Assembly: GCA_964563165.1 (NCBI GenBank)
Contig: CAZLWA010000063.1
Span: 1-5,751, forward strand
Direction: 5' to 3'
DNA length: 5,751 bases
Source of the DNA: CAZLWA01 sp964563165
GTDB taxonomy: Bacteria; CLD3; SB21
Positions 1 to 5,751 of this stretch are shown here, in pieces. The notes under the pieces are model-generated. The model saw only the letters and a list, made by a program, of their open reading frames with translations. It was not told the origin of the DNA and did not search any database. The position numbers and the translations under genes are program-made. Numbering within the stretch: position 1 is the stretch's first letter; each line of letters starts with the position of its first letter.

Positions 1-242
1 TCCTGCAATTCACATTTTCCGGCGATTGCACCGTTTCCGTCGCCATTAAATCCGAACAAGGCGAAACGATCGTCGAACTTACCCAGGAAAATATTCCAAT
101 GGACGAAAATCCGGCAACGAACCTGTTCGTCGGCTGCGGTGAGGGCTGGGCGTTTTATCTGACCAACTTAAAATCCGTTCTCGAAGGCGGCATCGACTTA
201 CGAAATAAAAATTTGAAAATTCAGAATGTGTTGAATGCGTAA
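1..242 (+). CDS. SRPBCC / AHSA1-like domain protein, C-terminal part
   Basis: The reading frame is open from the window edge (first whole codon at 3) to TAA at 240-242, giving 79 residues; the start lies outside the window. The segment GEGWAFYLTNLKSVLEGG followed by DLRNKN is the closing signature of AHSA1-type START-fold proteins (SRPBCC superfamily), in which a long C-terminal helix packs over a hydrophobic ligand cavity. The preceding strands (VSVAIKSEQGETIVELTQENIP) fit the last beta strands of that fold. In the family generally such proteins are small cytoplasmic proteins of mostly unknown ligand, related to the activator domain of Hsp90 ATPase, and are often near ArsR-type regulators. 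No regulator is visible here because the upstream side is cut off. The family call is firm; the biochemical role is unknown. Confidence 0.85.
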   Translation, partial: LQFTFSGDCTVSVAIKSEQGETIVELTQENIPMDENPATNLFVGCGEGWAFYLTNLKSVLEGGIDLRNKNLKIQNVLNA

Positions 243-292
243 TCCGCCGTTTCCCTGGAGGATCGGATCTTCCCGGATATATTGAAAAAACT

Positions 293-300
293 TAACTTTG
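293..300 (+). promoter_or_regulatory. Possible Bacteroidota-type -7 box
   Basis: TAACTTTG matches the TAnnTTTG -7 element used by the primary sigma factor of Bacteroidota. It ends 7 nt before ATG 308, so transcription would begin at or within a few bases of the start codon. No TTG-type -33 element is found about 20 nt further upstream, so the call is tentative and rests on one short match. Confidence 0.25.
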
Positions 301-307
301 ACACCTT

Positions 308-766
308 ATGTATACTCTTTGCACTGCCATTGCATGGTTATTCTTACTTGTTCAACAGGATGGATTGACTATTGAAGAATTGCTTTCCTCTCCGGATAAA
401 GTGACCATTGGCGGTTCAGATCTGATTCTGAGGCCTGCTGTATGGCTGAGCCTGATGCCTTCCAATGAAGGACATAACGAGCAGCCGTTGATAGTTGCTG
501 CGAGGGTTCTGACTGCGGCGAAAGATACTTTTCCAAAAGGCGTGTCTCTGGATGAGGTTTGGCTGATCGACGGGAACCGGGTGTGGAATTCACTTTTTAC
601 TGACGAAGCTCGAACCGACCGGCCTCACATCCTGAGCCGTATTGCCCGCGACTGGCCTTCACTGGCGTTGGAAACAAGAGTCACCGTTGTGGTTCGATTG
701 AGAAATACCGATGGAAAATATTATTACTTAAGGGCTCCGGACCAAACAATTCGCGGGGCATACTAG
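308..766 (+). CDS. Hypothetical protein, probably exported
   Basis: This is a 152-residue protein that I cannot assign to a named family. Residues 5-16 form a short hydrophobic stretch (CTAIAWLFLLVQ) that could be a signal peptide or anchor, although there is no basic residue before it, so export is only probable. The rest reads as alternating beta strands. Motifs that look conserved are DEVWLIDGNRVW (82-93) and the near C-terminal LRAPDQTI (141-148), suggesting a small beta-sandwich domain. ATG 308 is the first possible start because an in-frame TGA lies at 299-301. No Shine-Dalgarno sequence precedes it; a TAACTTTG box at 293-300 does. Base composition resembles its neighbours. The function cannot be told from the sequence. 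Confidence 0.7.
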   Translation: MYTLCTAIAWLFLLVQQDGLTIEELLSSPDKVTIGGSDLILRPAVWLSLMPSNEGHNEQPLIVAARVLTAAKDTFPKGVSLDEVWLIDGNRVWNSLFTDEARTDRPHILSRIARDWPSLALETRVTVVVRLRNTDGKYYYLRAPDQTIRGAY

Positions 767-810
767 AAAACGGGCCTGCACATTTTGTTTACGCCAATAC
801 CACATTCAAT

Positions 811-1350
811 ATGAATACCTATATCTCTATGCTGCGCGGAATTAACGTGAGCGGGCAAAAAATGATAAAAATGGAAGCGCTCAAAGCGCTGTACGAATCA
901 TTGAACTTCAAGAATGTGAAGACCTACATTCAAAGCGGTAATGTGCTGTTCGAGAGCATGATTGCCAATCCCGCGGAGATAACAAAGAAAATTGAAGACA
1001 AAATAAAACGATCGTTCGGATTTTCCGTGCCGGTTGTATTAAGAATGCCTAACGAACTTCATCGCGTGATCGAGAAGAACCCCTTTTTGATAAAAAGAAA
1101 AGAAGACGTGACCAAACTTCATGTTACATTCTTATCGCGTATTCCGGATTCCGTATTAGTTAATGAAATCAAAAGTGCAGCATTCAAGCCGGATGAGTTT
1201 ATTATTTCCGGCAGGGAAATCTATGTATTCTGCCCCGGCGGCTATGGAAATACAAAAATAAACAATAGCTTTTTTGAGAAGAAGCTGAATGTATCCGCTA
1301 CAACCCGAAACTGGAAAACCGTAAATATGTTGTCTGACATGGCAAAATGA
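811..1350 (+). CDS. DUF1697 domain-containing protein
   Basis: This is a complete 179-residue protein of the DUF1697 family, at the family's usual length of about 180. The N-terminal signature is clear: LRGINVSGQKMIKMEAL (8-24), then the TYIQSGNVLFES block (38-49). The C-terminal TTRNWKTVNML (164-174) matches the conserved closing element. The family is a soluble alpha/beta protein of unknown biochemical role. ATG 811 is placed exactly where the family begins; no Shine-Dalgarno sequence precedes it, and 44 nt separate it from the previous stop. The final codons overlap the next gene by 4 nt (ATGA), so the two are very likely co-transcribed and translationally coupled. Family assignment is secure; function is not known. 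Confidence 0.93.
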   Translation: MNTYISMLRGINVSGQKMIKMEALKALYESLNFKNVKTYIQSGNVLFESMIANPAEITKKIEDKIKRSFGFSVPVVLRMPNELHRVIEKNPFLIKRKEDVTKLHVTFLSRIPDSVLVNEIKSAAFKPDEFIISGREIYVFCPGGYGNTKINNSFFEKKLNVSATTRNWKTVNMLSDMAK

Positions 1351-1676
1351 TAAAAACAATCAAGATCATTCACACGTTCATTTGGGCGATCATGGCTTCG
1401 GCGGTTTTCTACATTCTGTATGCCGGCATAACAGGAACATTCAATGCTGCACTTTGGGTATCGGTTGGACTCATATTAATTGAGACGGCCGTATTGATCG
1501 TCAATAAATGGACCTGTCCTTTGACACCGGCAGCTATGAAATATACTTCCGACAGACGAGACAATTTCGATATCTACCTGCCGGAGTGGCTTGCAAAGAA
1601 TAACAAATTAATATTCAGCGTGCTGTTTGTCGCCGGACTGCTCTTAGTCGCTTACCATTTGATTAGAAGCTCATGA
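1347..1676 (+). CDS. Small three-helix membrane protein (DUF2784-like)
   Basis: The 109-residue product has three predicted transmembrane helices, roughly residues 5-27, 34-53 and 88-106. Between the second and third is a polar loop with the conserved-looking motifs NKWTCPLTP (53-61) and NFDIYLPEWLA (73-83). The arrangement of a helix followed by W-x-CPLT and then a loop ending in a Y-L pattern recalls the DUF2784 family of inner-membrane proteins, but I rate this as resemblance only. The start overlaps the stop of the DUF1697 gene (ATGA), which fixes it well and implies translational coupling. The next gene begins 3 nt after the stop. No catalytic residues can be recognised and the role is unknown. 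Confidence 0.8.
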   Translation: MIKTIKIIHTFIWAIMASAVFYILYAGITGTFNAALWVSVGLILIETAVLIVNKWTCPLTPAAMKYTSDRRDNFDIYLPEWLAKNNKLIFSVLFVAGLLLVAYHLIRSS

Positions 1677-1679
1677 TCT

Positions 1680-2156
1680 ATGATCGCTCGACTCATCTTC
1701 ACAGCAATTGTTTTACTGACTGGTTTCTCCTGCCGCCCTGGCCCGGAGCTGACCGAAAAACAGCGGACCGCGGTAATGGAGAGTGTGCGCGAGACGTTGC
1801 ATAATTACTACCGCGATATAAGAACCGGCGGTTTGACGCAGGAATTTAAATATCTTGATAATTCTTCCGAATTTTTCTGGGTTCCGCCGGGCTATTCATC
1901 CGCGCTGTCTTATGACTCCGTTGCTTCCATTATAAAAGTGAATGCGCCGTCATTTCGATCTGTAGAAAATGCATGGGACACGTTGAAGATCGTACCGCTC
2001 AGCGGTGCATTGGCCACGTACACGGGAAGACTGCACTCGACGATGACCGACACATCGGGAAAAGTCATGAAATTATTTCTTGTCGAGACCGGTATCCTGA
2101 TCAGGCGAAATGACGGTTGGAAATTACTCTGCGGACAGACGGCGGTCCTGCCTTGA
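1680..2156 (+). CDS. Putative lipoprotein with NTF2/SnoaL-like domain
   Basis: This is a 158-residue protein. Residues 1-18 form a lipoprotein-type signal peptide: Arg4, a hydrophobic core (LIFTAIVLLTG), and Cys18 in the relaxed lipobox GFSC, a pattern tolerated in Bacteroidota-like lineages. The mature part starts with a helix (about 24-50) and continues into beta strands, with EFFWVPPGYSSALSYDSV (64-81) and the terminal RRNDGWKLLCGQ block (about 141-152). That order is typical of the NTF2 / SnoaL / DUF4440 cone fold, in which small secreted members often have no known ligand. The start lies 3 nt after the preceding stop, so it is the last gene of the DUF1697 operon. No active-site residue can be assigned, and an enzymatic role is not implied. 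Confidence 0.75.
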   Translation: MIARLIFTAIVLLTGFSCRPGPELTEKQRTAVMESVRETLHNYYRDIRTGGLTQEFKYLDNSSEFFWVPPGYSSALSYDSVASIIKVNAPSFRSVENAWDTLKIVPLSGALATYTGRLHSTMTDTSGKVMKLFLVETGILIRRNDGWKLLCGQTAVLP

Positions 2157-2295
2157 AATATTTCCCGCGCAGTCGGGGCGGGCCTCTGATTGATTATTTG
2201 CCGCTTTCTGCTGTTGTTTTTTTCCGGCTTCGTTTCTACTTTATATCATTCACAAATAAGAAACTTTACCGTAACTGCATTTAAAAAAGACAATC
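2157..2295 (+). other. Non-coding leader before the decarboxylase gene
   Basis: These 139 nt contain no plausible gene. A GC-rich hairpin (CCCGC 2164-2168 with GCGGG 2178-2182, loop of 9) lies shortly after the lipoprotein stop. It could slow or end transcription, but no U-run follows directly; the T-tract is at 2217-2223, too far for a standard intrinsic terminator. A TATATC at 2242-2247 could be a -10 box but has no well-spaced -35. The 15 nt before the next ATG are A-rich with no Shine-Dalgarno sequence. Confidence 0.4.
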
Positions 2296-3723
<1,428 letters not shown>

Positions 3724-3748
3724 TTGCCGGCGATAGAAGATTACTATT

Positions 3749-3781
3749 CCCCTCCTTGAAAAGGAGAGGCTAGGGGTGGTT
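3749..3781 (+). repeat. Palindromic intergenic repeat with hidden RBS
   Basis: CCCCTCCTT (3749-3757) and AAGGAGAGG (3761-3769) form a 9-bp stem with one mismatch around a GAA loop, followed by CTAGGGGTGGTTA. I recognise this as the form of a dispersed intergenic repeat common in Bacteroidota and related genomes; only one copy lies in this window, so copy number is not shown here. The right arm holds GGAG (3763-3766), the likely ribosome binding site of the DinB-family gene, and the left arm carries the same bases as the 16S anti-Shine-Dalgarno, so the stem would mask that site. Confidence 0.65.
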
Positions 3782-4267
3782 ATGAACTCGATACTTCGAG
3801 ACATGTACTATCATCAAGAATGGGCGGACGCCGAACATTGGCGCGCCTTTGAAGCACATCCTCCCGCGCTGAAGGATACAGCTCTTTTTCAAAGACTTCA
3901 TCACATTCATATGGTCGAGCACGTATTCCTCTCGGTCTTGCAGGGTCTTCCATTCAACCTGACGAAACCGGAAGATTTTGCCGCTGCCGCGTCCCTCAAG
4001 AATTATGCACGGGAATATCATCGCAACATAATTTCATTTTTCGATTCTTTCGATGATACGCGGCTTTCCGAGACCGTCTCGCTTCCCTGGTTCAAGAATC
4101 CTCCCGCTGTGATCACGGTAGAACAGGCGTTGACGCATGCGGCCATGCACAGCCATTATCACCGGGGCCAGAACGCGACGCGTCTGCGGGAACTCGGCGG
4201 CGTGCCGCCTCTGACCGATCTCGTCGCATGGTACTGGAAAGGCCGTCCCGAACCGGATTGGTCTTAA
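3782..4267 (+). CDS. DinB-family putative metalloprotein
   Basis: This is a 161-residue four-helix-bundle protein of the DinB/YfiT superfamily. Metal ligands expected for the family are present: His41 in the helix HIHMVEHVFL and the pair His123/His127 in MHSHYHRGQ. The ending DLVAWYWKGRPEPDW is typical of a common subgroup of about 160 residues, so the gene is full length. Members bind a divalent metal and some are thiol S-transferases or hydrolases, but most have no known substrate; the name does not mean DNA polymerase IV. ATG 3782 fits the family N-terminus; GTG 3776, two codons earlier in frame, lies 9 nt after GGAG and is a real alternative. The start abuts a palindromic repeat that contains the ribosome binding site. 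Confidence 0.9.
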   Translation: MNSILRDMYYHQEWADAEHWRAFEAHPPALKDTALFQRLHHIHMVEHVFLSVLQGLPFNLTKPEDFAAAASLKNYAREYHRNIISFFDSFDDTRLSETVSLPWFKNPPAVITVEQALTHAAMHSHYHRGQNATRLRELGGVPPLTDLVAWYWKGRPEPDWS

Positions 4268-4338
4268 GTACACAATTATACTAATGCTATGGAAATGCGA
4301 ACTCTCGGAAAGACGGAGGCCGCTCTGATAAAATAATC

Positions 4339-4521
4339 ATGGCTACGAAATTCGGCAATATGCGCGGCCCCAACGGAGAATTTCCCGGAGTGAACGGCAA
4401 GTGCCTGCGAGGCCAGTTTGAAAAGGCTCGGTGTGAAAAAAAGATCTACCTGTACTATCGGCATCGAGTCGATGTGAACACACCGATCGAGGAAACGGTT
4501 CAGGCGAAGGGCGGAGTTTGA
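4339..4521 (+). CDS. Doubtful small ORF, 60 residues
   Basis: This open frame encodes a basic, glycine-rich 60-residue peptide that I do not recognise. It includes FGNMRGPNGEFPGVNGKC near the N-terminus and two cysteines (22 and 32). About 62% of its codons end in G or C, which is compatible with real coding sequence in this region, and it fills most of the 286-nt gap between the DinB-family and DUF433 genes. Against it are the lack of a Shine-Dalgarno sequence, no recognisable domain, and an overlapping open frame on the opposite strand (4524 to 4276). Its stop codon overlaps the -35 box of the DUF433 promoter. The rest of the gap, 4268-4338, shows nothing I can name. Confidence 0.3.
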   Translation: MATKFGNMRGPNGEFPGVNGKCLRGQFEKARCEKKIYLYYRHRVDVNTPIEETVQAKGGV

Positions 4522-4546
4522 CAATTCAAAAGATTTAAATTATATT
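4518..4546 (+). promoter_or_regulatory. Near-consensus sigma70-type promoter for DUF433
   Basis: A perfect TTGACA -35 box (4518-4523) and TATATT -10 box (4541-4546; five of six consensus bases) are separated by the optimal 17 nt. Transcription starting 6-8 nt after the -10 box would begin at about 4552-4554, at the ATG of the DUF433 gene, predicting a leaderless mRNA. The -35 box overlaps the stop codon of the doubtful 60-residue ORF. Confidence 0.7.
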
Positions 4547-4553
4547 ATGACCC

Positions 4554-4766
4554 ATGGATCACAAAGCCGCAAATAATTCACCCAAAGAAGTGCCTCTATT
4601 CAAAGGGACGAAAGTCCCGATCAAGGCTTTATTCGATCATATCGAAGCCGGGAGATCGTTGGAAGAATTTCTGGTGGAATTTCCGGACGTAAGAAAAGAA
4701 CAGGTCAATCAGGTTCTCGCCGTAGCGGAACAGATTCTCGCAAAACAAAATTCACAAATAAAATAG
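4554..4766 (+). CDS. DUF433 (VapB-like antitoxin) protein
   Basis: This is a 70-residue protein of the DUF433 family. The core KGTKVPIKALFDHIEAG (17-33), then SLEEFLVEFPDVRKEQV (35-51) and a final helix, match the compact winged-helix-like unit. Many DUF433 genes sit directly before a DUF5615 PIN-like toxin and are regarded as its antitoxin. Here nothing of the kind follows: the next gene is a urate oxidase on the other strand, beginning its stop codon 3 nt away. The start is fixed by an in-frame TGA at 4548-4550. No Shine-Dalgarno sequence is possible because the promoter -10 box ends 7 nt before the ATG, so leaderless translation is expected. It may be a solitary regulator or a leftover from a broken toxin-antitoxin pair. 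Confidence 0.85.
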   Translation: MDHKAANNSPKEVPLFKGTKVPIKALFDHIEAGRSLEEFLVEFPDVRKEQVNQVLAVAEQILAKQNSQIK

Positions 4767-4769
4767 ATC

Positions 4770-5627
4770 TCATTTCTCCCTTTTCATCACACCCTCGATC
4801 AGTCCGAACGGCTCGTCCGTCGGCACAAAAATCTCATTCTTATTTTCCAGCCCGAACGGCTCCAAATTTACGAGCAGGCAATGTTTATTCGGCGTCGTGA
4901 TCTTTATTTCCGAAAGGTCTTTACATTTTTCCAAAGCCGCTTCGCCCATTGCATAAACGGTATGCTGCACCGAAAGACTGTGCTGTTCCGCAAAGGTCTC
5001 CAACAGCGCGGTTCGAATGATCTCATAACACGAATTGTAATTCACCGGGAGCTTCGAATACTGCCATCGCACATTCATGTTCGTGGCAAAAATGCGGTCG
5101 TCCGTTTCTTTGAGCGTCGTGAATTTATCTTTGATATAGCCTGTAAAGGCCGAGCCGGTCGTTTTCAGAACGAGCAGATCCTGGATCCCCGATTCGACAT
5201 GCCGTGACGTCCGTGTCTGCGTCACTATCGCAGTACGCTTCTCGTTGCCTGCGCTCGTAAAAGAGTGGGCGTGCGGTTTTTGGCCGACCGGGATACGGTT
5301 CCACAAGCTCTCGACGAGTTCGATCGTCGTGCGCTCAATATCGGGATTGTGATCGAGGAAATATTTTCCCAAAGTCTCACCGAATTCTTCAATAGCAAGG
5401 AGTGGGTGATTTTTCGCCAGGGCATACACCGTGTTTTTCATGGTGTCGGTCGGAAGCACATTGCTGTTGTCTCCCTCGGTGTATACTTTTTCAAATTTTC
5501 CTTCGAATTGAATATTTACCGTCACTTCTTTCAATTCATGCCGATCGGCAAGGCGCGTAACTTTCATCAATCGAACACGCGATTTGCCGTAATTATTATG
5601 CGCTAAATGGATTGCCATCTTCTTCAT
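4770..5627 (-). CDS. pucL: Urate oxidase (factor-independent urate hydroxylase)
   Basis: The enzyme oxidises urate with O2 to 5-hydroxyisourate and H2O2 without a cofactor; homologues are tetramers of tandem T-fold domains. The 285-residue sequence keeps the whole active site as aligned to the Aspergillus enzyme: Lys15 (NNYGKSRVR), Thr60 (LPTDTMKN) and His249 (PNKH) form the catalytic triad. Phe161, Arg178, Val220, Gln221 and Asn247 bind the substrate. The signature block FTTLKETDDRIF (169-180) is intact. Length is normal for bacterial uricases. The last residues are KREK, with no SKL peroxisomal tail as expected for a bacterium. Two starts are possible: ATG 5627 or ATG 5618 (residue 4). GGGAG at 5632-5628 touches the first but lies 9 nt from the second, so 5618 (282 residues) may be the true start. 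It follows hydroxyisourate hydrolase in an operon. Confidence 0.97.
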   Translation of the reverse strand: MKKMAIHLAHNNYGKSRVRLMKVTRLADRHELKEVTVNIQFEGKFEKVYTEGDNSNVLPTDTMKNTVYALAKNHPLLAIEEFGETLGKYFLDHNPDIERTTIELVESLWNRIPVGQKPHAHSFTSAGNEKRTAIVTQTRTSRHVESGIQDLLVLKTTGSAFTGYIKDKFTTLKETDDRIFATNMNVRWQYSKLPVNYNSCYEIIRTALLETFAEQHSLSVQHTVYAMGEAALEKCKDLSEIKITTPNKHCLLVNLEPFGLENKNEIFVPTDEPFGLIEGVMKREK

Positions 5628-5632
5628 CTCCC
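5628..5632 (-). promoter_or_regulatory. Ribosome binding site deciding the uricase start
   Basis: GGGAG on the minus strand directly abuts ATG 5627, which leaves no spacer, but is 9 nt before the in-frame ATG at 5618-5616. The spacing favours initiation at the second ATG and a protein that begins MAIHLAHNNYGKS. The element is at the end of the heptamer repeat, one of few clear Shine-Dalgarno sequences in the window. Confidence 0.55.
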
Positions 5633-5635
5633 ATT

Positions 5636-5663
5636 ATTCATTACTCATTATTCATTATTCATT
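5636..5663 (-). repeat. Heptamer tandem repeat, four copies
   Basis: On the minus strand the spacer between hydroxyisourate hydrolase and urate oxidase is AATGAAT, AATGAAT, AATGAGT, AATGAAT, followed by a partial AATG that runs into GGGAG. The array starts 2 bases after the upstream stop codon. Because 7 is not a multiple of 3, its ATG codons fall in successive frames, and each quickly meets a stop. It may be a simple slippage product or an element affecting re-initiation. Confidence 0.85.
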
Positions 5664-5664
5664 G

Positions 5665-5751
5665 TTAACTGCCCCGATAGGTGGAATACCCGAACGGGCT
5701 CAGGAGCAGCGGAACGTGGTAATGCCCGGAGGTTTCCTGAATTTCAAACGC
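5665..5751 (-). CDS. uraH: 5-hydroxyisourate hydrolase, C-terminal part
   Basis: The last 28 codons of the gene are present, running from the window edge (first codon 5751-5749) to TAA at 5667-5665. The ending HYHVPLLLSPFGYSTYRGS contains the diagnostic YRGS C-terminus of transthyretin-like hydroxyisourate hydrolases. The terminal Arg-Gly-Ser and the preceding strands line the active site in the tetramer channel of known structures. The enzyme hydrolyses 5-hydroxyisourate, the direct product of urate oxidase, to OHCU (2-oxo-4-hydroxy-4-carboxy-5-ureidoimidazoline). It is the upstream partner of urate oxidase, 37 nt before the longer possible start, so the two are in one operon. The N-terminal part and the usual partner OHCU decarboxylase, if present, lie beyond the window end. 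Confidence 0.95.
   Translation of the reverse strand, partial: AFEIQETSGHYHVPLLLSPFGYSTYRGS

Noticed and set aside
257..273. Hairpin GGAGGA / TCTTCC after the SRPBCC stop, as an intrinsic terminator
   Set aside because: The stem is only 6 bp with a G-T pair and no U-run follows it.
2164..2182. CCCGC/GCGGG hairpin as a full intrinsic terminator for the DUF1697 operon
   Set aside because: Only a 5-bp stem with a 9-nt loop and the nearest T-tract is over 30 nt away; kept only as a remark under the non-coding leader.
4277..4282. TATACT as a -10 box for the 60-residue ORF
   Set aside because: No -35 box at acceptable spacing; the nearest TTGGTC is only 14 nt away.
4276..4524. 82-residue open frame on the minus strand
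   Set aside because: It shows no recognisable domain or ribosome binding site and overlaps the plus-strand frame and the DUF433 promoter.
4881..5207. Plus-strand open frames opposite urate oxidase (also 5265-5606)
   Set aside because: Both are antisense to a fully conserved uricase and show no domain of their own.
5636..5663. Heptamer array as a CRISPR or iteron origin
   Set aside because: The units are 7 bp without spacers and lie inside an operon with no cas or replication gene near.

Overview
The window reads as an ordinary bacterial chromosome segment of moderate GC, with small accessory genes around two recognisable enzyme loci. Most start codons lack a Shine-Dalgarno sequence and sit behind A/T-rich leaders. 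One has a TAnnTTTG box in front of it, a lipoprotein cysteine follows a relaxed 'FSC' lipobox, and there is a copy of a CCTCCTT...AAGGAG-type palindromic intergenic repeat. Together these suggest a member of the Bacteroidota/Ignavibacteriota (FCB) side of the tree. This placement is an inference; no rRNA or phylogenetic marker is present.

Region 1 (1-2156, + strand): the tail of an AHSA1-type SRPBCC protein, a hypothetical probably exported protein (308-766), then a tight run of three genes: a DUF1697 protein, a three-helix membrane protein overlapping it by 4 nt, and an NTF2/SnoaL-like lipoprotein 3 nt further on. Region 2 (2157-3723, + strand): a 139-nt non-coding leader and a complete PLP-dependent aromatic-L-amino-acid decarboxylase with every expected catalytic residue. 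Region 3 (3724-4766, + strand): a palindromic repeat that runs into the start of a DinB-family metalloprotein, a doubtful 60-residue ORF, and a DUF433 antitoxin-like gene driven by a near-consensus promoter placed so close to the ATG that its mRNA should be leaderless. Region 4 (4770-5751, - strand): urate oxidase preceded by the tail of 5-hydroxyisourate hydrolase, two successive enzymes of urate catabolism. They are joined by a short spacer made of AATGAAT heptamer repeats. This operon converges on the DUF433 gene with only 3 nt between the stop codons.

The enzymes suggest an aerobe able to oxidise urate and to make aromatic amines. I found no CRISPR array, tRNA, rRNA, insertion sequence or phage gene, and no clear evidence of a wholly new multi-gene system. 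The best leads are regulatory: the repeat that hides a ribosome binding site, the heptamer spacer, the predicted leaderless DUF433 transcript, and the lack of a toxin partner for DUF433.
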